Positions 57,701 to 64,000 of a stretch of DNA of 64,000 nucleotides are shown here, piece by piece. Below the pieces are notes generated by a model. That model worked only from the letters and a program-made list of their open reading frames with translations. It was not told the origin of the DNA and did no database searches. Position numbers and translations under genes: made by a program. Origin of the DNA: Tribonema minus (lineage: Eukaryota; Sar; Xanthophyceae; Tribonematales; Tribonemataceae). Position 1 is the first letter of the stretch, and the number at the start of each line of letters is the position of its first letter. The stretch is taken from the NCBI GenBank assembly GCA_017506865.1, contig JAFCMP010000005.1:495004-559003 (forward strand). The letters run 5' to 3'.

Positions 57701-60145
57701 ACTGTAATGTACTATTTCCAATGTACTTTCATGCCGTGAAGACAATGCAGCCATACATTGTGAACATACACTCACCCAGTTGCATGCGCGCGCTGCAGCT
57801 GCGCCGGCGCCACCGGCGCCGTAAGAGCTCGCAGCAGCGGCGGCGGCGGCCGCAGCGGCGGCGGCGCCGGCAGCGGAAGCGGCGCTGCTGCTAGACCCTG
57901 ACACTAGGGTGGTGAAGAATGGAACTTCATTCATCTTGATGTTCGGCCGGCGGAGCAGAAACCTGAAAAATGGGGGGGGGGGGGGGGATGGCAATGGCGT
58001 ATGAGCATTGCAGCAGCTTCCGTTGATGACGTGCTGGTACAGATGTAGCAGCATGAAGCAGGTGCTTGATGATAGGCTCCTGGCAAGGGCTCTCTGTTGG
58101 GCCCTGACCCAGAGCCTGATTTTTGTTTTTACCTTTATTTTGCAATGCTTATACCGTAAATGCCCCAGGGACAGGTCCTGTATGTCTCTAGTGCGTTGAC
58201 TGCCATAATGTGCCATTGCCCGATTCACATGATAAGCCACTACTGCAACTGCTTTGAAGTTGACGTTGAAGCGTACCACCAAACACTGCAGTCCACGCAT
58301 GCCTCTTGATGGTACACACGCGTCGTGCGCGGGCGCGGACGCCAGTGTCGTCGGCACGGCCTCATATACTTCAACTTGCAGTGAAATCAGACGATACACA
58401 GCAGCACTCAGCTCACCTGTCAATTATCACGCACGCGGCCGCCAGCACCGCAGATACTTCAAGCTGGTGTTGAAGTACACCTCACGACCAGACACTTCAA
58501 CTTGATGTGAAGCCAGACCACACAGCGCTCAGCTCACCTGTTGATGGCTACGTATGCGTCGTGCGCGGGCGTGGACGCCAGAACATCGGCGGCGTGCGCC
58601 AACGACACGGCGACGAGCGTCGGAACGCGCGCGGAAGGGTCCGTGACGCCGTCGCGCAGGCTGCGCAGCAGCAGCAGCAGCTGCGCGCAGGGGACACGGC
58701 GCGGGCAGACGGTGGCAGTGAGCAGCAGCAGCAGCGGCGGCCGCGGCAGCAGCAGCGGCAGCAGCGGCGGCAGCGGTGGCAGCAGCGGTGGCAGCAGCAG
58801 CAGCGGCGGCGGCAGCAGCAGGGTTGGCGGAGGGCGACAGGGAGCAGGTGGTGCTGCAGCAGCGCAGCTAGGGCCGCAGTAGCAGCAGCAGCAGCGGCGG
58901 CACCAAGCCACTTCAATGTTGTGGTCCAGTGCAAGACAAAGAACTCTCCCGAGGGGGGAGTTCGGCGGGACAACATGTAGTACGGCCGCGAGTCAGATAT
59001 CGGCACACTGTCAACTTCAGCTGACACCATGGGTCCCTGACGACACAACGGCCTTTCGCCGCAGTGCTGTAGCATAGATGCCCCTGTGCTGACTGTCGAA
59101 CGCGCCGAACGCACGCGCAGCACAGCGCAGACGTGTGCGCCCCAAACTTGCCTGCGGTCGCTGCTTGAAGGCCGTGTCCGCGGCGCACGCGTCGCCCTCC
59201 ACAACGCTCAGCAGCCGCTGCAGGCACGCGAGCGCGGCGGCGCGCGTGCAGGCGCGCAGGCTCGCCGTCGCCGCAAGGCAGTACGCAAGCGCCCCCGACT
59301 CGCACACCTGGGGGAGGGGGGGGGGGGCAAGGTATGCATATAAGTATGGGTCAGAGAGCATCAGCCGGTGCGTACTGCGGCATAATGAAACAGCAGTACG
59401 CGAGCGCCCCCGACTCGCACACCTGGGGGGCAGGTATGTTAGTATGGGTGGCCGTGAGCATCAGCTTCAGGTACAGTGTGACATCAAAAAGTAGAGTATG
59501 TTGCGCTGTCAAGCTCATGATGATAGATTGGATGTTCGTGTGGAGCGGTGCAGGCTCGCCGTCGCCGCGAGGCAGTACGCTAGCGCCCCCGACTCGCCCA
59601 CCTGGGGGGGGGTTGGGGGGGGGGGCAGGTATCTTTTCAAAGTGGTTGGCAGCGAGCATCAGCCGGTGCGTAATGCGGCACATCATTTATCGATAATACA
59701 GCCGTACGCTAGCGCCCCCGACTCGCACACCATGGGGGGGGGGGTTGTAAGTATGGATGGCACTGGTACTTATCCTCGCAACGGTATACTTCCAAGTAGT
59801 TTAATGCGCTGGCATGCTCATGACGCTTGATGCGAAGGTCCGCGTGCAGCGGTGTAGGCTCGCAGGCAGTACGCGAGCGCCCCCGGCTCGCACACCTGGG
59901 GGACAGGTATGTATGTAAGTGATGGGTGGCAGTGAGCATCAGCGGTAGTAGGTACTGCACAGAACGAGAAGTAGTAGGCGAGTACCCCTGACTCAAAATG
60001 GGGGGCAGGTATGTAATAGATTCCAGTGGCAGCGAGCACCAGCCGGTCGGCAACTGCACTGTCTGGCCGTGCTCGTGATGACGAGGTATCTGCGTGTCTT
60101 TGATGGAGGGCAGTGTGCGAGCACGCTGCCAGCAAATGAGTGTTG

Positions 60146-60225
<80 letters not shown>

Positions 60226-62393
60226 ACACACAAACATGCACACATCACACACACCACACCGCACAACGCGCTGACACACGCTACACACCTCACATAGCAA
60301 CAACACGCACACCTCATGAGTGCAAGCGCTTTGTGAGGTATACCACCCCCAGGTACATGTACTTTGAGCACTGTCTGTTAAGTGTTCGCAGGACACATGT
60401 GTGGGTGCTGGTAGCCAGGTGGATATACTTGGGAGCCTATGTACCAGGGTTAGGGTTAAGGTCAGGGTTACCTAACCCTAACCCTAAGCTGTTTCACGCC
60501 CTGAAGTGAGACTCAATTAAGCAGTACATGAGCACAGCTGACCTGTCTCGCGTCGGCGCACCCTGCAGTCGACAGCGCATCGTCCAGCAACGGCAGCACA
60601 CGCACAACACACGCCTCACATAGCCTTCACAACACAACTGACGAGTGTAGGCACGTTGTGAGGTATACCTGCAAGCACACATACTTCGATCGAAGCACCT
60701 CAAAAGCCAATTTTCGCGCCCTTCGCGAGAATTTTCATGGAAAAGTACAGTAATTGAGCTCACCTGTCTCGCGACGGCGCACCCCGCAGTTGACAGCGCA
60801 TCATCCAGCAGCGGCAGCACAAACGCGGGGTCCAGCACCTCGTGCGCCGCCGCGGCGTCCGCAGCTGCCGAGCACTGCTGCATTTCCATCTCGCTGCGCG
60901 GTGACTCTGACTCTGACTCAGACTGGCCGCCCTCCGCGTCGGTCCCGTCGCTGGCCGCATCCGCTGCGTCGTCGCCTGCGAGTGATGGCACGGGAAAGGA
61001 ATGCAGTTGTGCGTCAGTTTGAGGAAGCACAGCTGCGCTCGAGGGTGGTGCAGTGCTTACATCGAGTTAAGCGGTGACTCTGAGTCTGACTCAGACTGGC
61101 CGCCCTCTGCGTCGGTGCCCTCGCTGGCGGCGTCAGCCGCGTCGTCGCCTGCGAGTGATGGCACGAGAAAGGAATGCAGTTGTGCGTCTGATTCAGGAGG
61201 AAGCGCTGCAGCGCTTGAGAGCAGTGCAGTATTTACGTCGAGTCGAGCGTAGCCTCTGAGTCTGATTCAGACTCGTTGATCGCGTCAGCCTCGCCGTCTG
61301 CTGCGAGCAACACAATTTCCGGATGGCTAGCACCCACTCTACCCACTGCTGGATGTAATGACTGCAACGAAGGCTGTCATGTGGAGTGTGGAGGTGACTG
61401 AGTGTGAGCTTGAGCTGGGTGCTGCACTTCCGAGCACTGAGGCACATTCAGCAAGTTGCACAGCGATGCTGACTCAGATTCAGACTCACTCCTGCTAATC
61501 TGCGTCGGTGCCCTTGCTGCCTGCATCAGCCCCAGTCACGCCTGCCAGTAACAGCAACAGAGATGACCGCAGAGTGACGCAAATGTGTGCGCGTCACGCA
61601 TGAAAGAAACGGTTTGGAGTGCCAAGTCCTAAGTATAGGCAAAGGATGACGGTGGGCACGATTAAGCTAACCTTATCCCTAAGTCGCCATTAGATCACAG
61701 CATCCCAAAGTGGTTCAGGCTTTGACAGCCGCGTGCTACGACTCGACTCAATCCCTGACTCACTCGACTCCGCCGTGGCCACTCCAGCTCACCGTCAACG
61801 CTCATCGCATCCCCATCATCTTCAAGTTGAACATCACCATTGCCGCTCCCCGGCGCTCCTTCGCGCCCGCCCTCGCCCCCCATTTGCTCGAACGCAGGCT
61901 CAAACGGCAGCGGCGGCGGCTCCAGTGGCCGCCGCAGCGGAAATGCGCCTATGCTGGCGCGGAACCGCCGCGCGATGGACGGTTCCGACAGCCAGGGGGG
62001 CGGCGGAGGGCCGCGCGCGTAGGCGCTGCCGTGCCGCCTGCCGTGGTGCCATGGCACCTGCAGGAGGGGGGGGGGTTGGAAGGGGGGGGGGGCGTGTGTG
62101 TGTTTAGTGGAGCACTCTGCATGCAGTGGCAGCACCGCAATCTCACTGCGGCATTGGGATCAACACGGTGCGTAGGCGCTGCCGTGCCGTCTGCCGTGGT
62201 GCTGCGGCGCCTGCGAGGATTTGGAGGAGAGGGAAGGGGGTGGGGGGGGGGGCGTTCAGTGGAGCACTGCTGCCTGCGGCGGCGGCGCTGCATACAGCGC
62301 TGCAATACTGGTGTGAGGGTGGGACGAGTAGCCTCAGTCAGGGTGGCGGTGCTGCCGTGCCGTGGTGCCACGGCGCCTGGGAGGGTGGGGGTC

Positions 62394-62434
<41 letters not shown>

Positions 62435-63450
62435 CGTGGGCTTGTAGCTGGATGGCGAACACCCGAAAAATGGGATCTTGAACCCATAAGGTTAATGGCG
62501 TACGTGCTGCCGCACCCCGTCTGCCGTGGTGCAACGGCGCCGGCGAAGATTGGGGGGGAAAGGGCGAGCGATGCGATGTGCACACTAAGTTGAGCGCTGC
62601 TGCATGCAGCGCCAGCGCCGCCATCTCACTGCAGCGTTGTGATCAACACGCTCAGATTTAGGTTCAGCCAGGGGTGGCGGCAGGGAGTGCATGTGCAGGT
62701 GCTGCCCCCCCCCCCCCCCCCCCCCCCCTGCCGTGGCGCCACGGCGCCTGTGCGAGGCCCGGGGCGATTGGGCCGGGATCAGGGCCACCGTTGGGGTCAG
62801 GTCGCAGTGAGGTTAGATCTAGGGTTAGGTCTACGCTTGTGAGCGCTGCTGGGTGTTGCGGCAGTGCTCCGGCGTCGCCGCCACGGCCAATCACTCCGCA
62901 ATGATCCTCGCTGGGGAGGCCAAGTGGAGCCTTGTTGCTCCCCGCGCGCGTCAGCGCTGGCCGCTGCCGCCTTCTCCGTGCCTGTCATTCTCATTACCCG
63001 CTGTGTTCCACAGTTTAGGACTGTCACCGAGCTCATGTATGCGCACACTTTACATCAATGGGGTAGGTACGGAGCCACCAACAACACTGATACCAACAAA
63101 CCTTGGGTTGCAGCGGCGCCTGAGCGTCAGCGACCGCGTCCTCGTCCTCCGCCCACGCCCAGCACAGCGCCACACTGTTCAGGACTATCACAGAGGTCAT
63201 GTATGCGCACATACACACAGGGTAGGTATGAAGCCATTGTCAATCCTGATACCAACATACCTTAGGTTGCTGCTGCGGCGGCTGAGCGTCATCGACCGCG
63301 TCCTCGTCCTCCGCGCACGCCCAGCGCAGCGCCGCGGCGCGCGGCGGCAGCGCGCCGGCGTCCTGGTACAGGCGCAGCAGCCGCGCCGTTAACACGTCGC
63401 GGCTTGAGAGCGAGCCCGTGTAGTGCGCCAGCAGCGGCGCCATGACGCCC
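54768..63450 (-). CDS. URB1: URB1-like nucleolar pre-ribosome protein, eight 3' exons (5' end outside the window)
   Basis: Exons 63450-63261, 62057-61793, 60975-60764, 59307-59152, 58680-58538, 57962-57776, 56952-56696 and 56208-54768 (stop) are in phase throughout, 2851 nt. The order of blocks follows the C-terminal NopRA1 region of URB1/Npa1: LLAHYTGSLSSRDVLTARLL; RASIGAFPLRRPL; DPAFVLPLLDDAL; ESGALAYCLAATAS; VPTLVAVSLAHAADVLASTP; FLLRRPNIKMNEVPFF; LRLLRDGVRTGQDL; a long Ala/Leu helical repeat; and a Lys/Arg-rich nuclear-localisation tail (KRKKRH, KRKRRK). URB1 is a HEAT/ARM-type scaffold of early 60S pre-ribosomes in the nucleolus. An acidic Ser/Glu/Asp linker splits exons 2 and 3. The intron after 59152 has a GC donor (CAG/GCAAGT). 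The gene is incomplete at the right edge. Confidence 0.85.
58300..58537 (-). repeat. Donor-edge copies of URB1-like exon 58680-58538
   Basis: GATGGTACACACGCGTCGTGCGCGGGCGCGGACGCCAG near 58306 and a decayed copy near 58418-58450 match the exon end 58538-58590. A TACTTCAA-N7-TTGAAGTA hairpin lies at 58455-58477. Confidence 0.8.
59308..60020 (-). repeat. Array of acceptor-edge copies of URB1-like exon 59307-59152
   Basis: The block GCAGTACGC.AGCGCCCCCGACTCGCACACCTGGGGG (minus strand: C tract, CAG, exon start) recurs near 59393, 59570, 59703, 59868 and, more decayed, 59970, with spacing about 130-180 bp. Each copy keeps its poly-C tract. Confidence 0.9.
60149..60236. repeat. (CA)n microsatellite
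   Basis: About 40 CA units with a few TA/AA interruptions at the 3' end, in a URB1 intron. Confidence 0.95.
60535..60610 (-). repeat. Donor-edge copy of URB1-like exon 60975-60764
   Basis: CTGACCTGTCTCGCGTCGGCGCACCCTGCAGTCGACAGCGCATCGTCCAGCA matches 60759-60812, about 220 bp downstream of the true exon end. Confidence 0.85.
61070..61550 (-). repeat. Acceptor-edge copies of URB1-like exon 60975-60764
   Basis: GACTCTGA.TCTGACTCAGACTGGCCGCC...GCGTCGTCGCCTGCGAGTGATGG is repeated nearly exactly at 61074-61172. Decayed copies lie near 61252-61310 and 61468-61550. They include GATTCAGAC-rich acidic-linker sequence. Confidence 0.88.
62100..62760 (-). repeat. Acceptor-edge copies of URB1-like exon 62057-61793
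   Basis: Copies of GCTGCCGTGCCG.CTGCCGTGGTGCCA.GGC.CCTG followed by G-rich tracts lie near 62175, 62350, 62505 and 62728. The G runs (C on the coding strand) reach 36 bp at 62396-62431 in front of one copy. Confidence 0.88.
62850..63170 (-). repeat. Donor-edge copies of URB1-like exon 63450-63261
   Basis: CCTTGGGTTGCAGCGGCGCCTGAGCGTCAGCGACCGCGTCCTCGTCCTCCGC near 63100-63150 repeats 63261-63315. A weaker copy lies near 62930. GTATGTTGG-like donors and GTAGGTA..GGAGCCA flanks are shared. Confidence 0.8.
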
Positions 63451-64000
63451 CTGCAAGCGCAGCGAAACAGCAGCGCAACAATCGTCAAATGCTTCGCGGC
63501 AGGGACGCGCATGCGGAGTACGCTGCGATGTTGGAAACGGCGAGCGAGTGCGTCATGCACACGCGCGTGGCACGGCTCAGGAGACGGTGTAGCACGCCAG
63601 TAGCGGCGCCGTGGCGCATCTGCGAGCGCAGCGAAGCAGCAGCAGACGGCGCAGCGGCGCTCCGACTGTCAGACCTTTGCGGCATGCGCACACGCTCAAG
63701 GAGACTTTGCGATCTGGAGCGGCCTGCGCCTGCGACGTGGGGGCGGTGCAGGGTGTATAGGCGCGGCACCGCTCAACAGCGAGCCGGCTAGCAGCGGCGC
63801 TGTGAATGCTGGGGGCAAATGGCAGCAGCGCTCCAATCTTCCAATGCTCGCGCAGCGAGGACGCGCATGCATGCTGCGGTGGGGACGGCGGGAGAGTGCG
63901 TCGTGCACACGCGCGGCGCTGCTGTACGGAGAGCTGGAGTCGTACGCCGGCAGCGGCGCCGCGGCGCATTGGCGCGCGCAGCAGAACAGCAGCGACGCTC
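63451..64000 (-). repeat. Acceptor-edge copies of URB1-like exon 63450-63261
   Basis: Blocks like CCAG.AGCGGCGCC.TGGCGCATCTGCGAGCGCAGCGAAGCAGCAGC recur near 63596, 63790 and 63950 with spacing about 160-190 bp. No further exon was recognised before the window edge. Confidence 0.75.

Overview
The window is nuclear DNA from a eukaryote: genes are split by GT-AG (rarely GC-AG) introns, short interstitial CCCTAA tracts are scattered through it, and two LTR retroelements lie at the left end. The ankyrin gene at 31948-36972 starts with a signal peptide whose predicted cleavage site is followed by Phe, and then a Ser/Thr/Arg-rich stretch. That is the bipartite presequence typical of algae with a complex red-lineage plastid. 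A photosynthetic stramenopile (heterokont) or a related alga is the best guess; this is inference.

Layout. 1-3521: LTR element with one coiled-coil/Gly-Ser-rich ORF, its left LTR cut by the window edge. 3829-9448: a complete LTR element with 254-bp LTRs, a 4-bp target duplication, a Gag-like ORF with a CCHC knuckle and no recognisable pol; it sits inside a tandem repeat. 9449-11827: tandem repeats, then gene-poor DNA. 11828-27407 (-): 11-exon gene for an IQ-WW-RanBP2 zinc finger-MORN protein of 1160 aa. 27897-31810 (-): 4-exon gene for exosome subunit RRP46. 31948-36972 (+): 5-exon ankyrin-repeat gene, probably plastid targeted, sharing a 137-bp divergent promoter with RRP46. 38834-47229 (-): 9-exon VWA-domain gene. 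48169-53359 (+): 4-exon DUF829/TMEM53-like hydrolase gene. 54768-63450 (-): eight 3' exons of an URB1-like ribosome-biogenesis gene that runs off the right edge.

No operon-like logic links the genes. RRP46 (RNA processing) and URB1 (60S pre-ribosome assembly) are housekeeping nucleolar/nuclear functions. The exon models were built by hand: each junction was placed by homology-like continuity plus splice dinucleotides, and the codon phase agrees at every internal junction in all six genes.

The most striking property is in the introns. Most introns contain tandem arrays (about 100-210 bp period) of partial copies of the edge of a neighbouring exon together with its splice site. The same introns repeatedly carry short palindromes with ACTTCAA and TTGAAGT arms, and several 3' splice sites are preceded by long poly-C tracts. 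These look like a genome-wide mode of intron growth.
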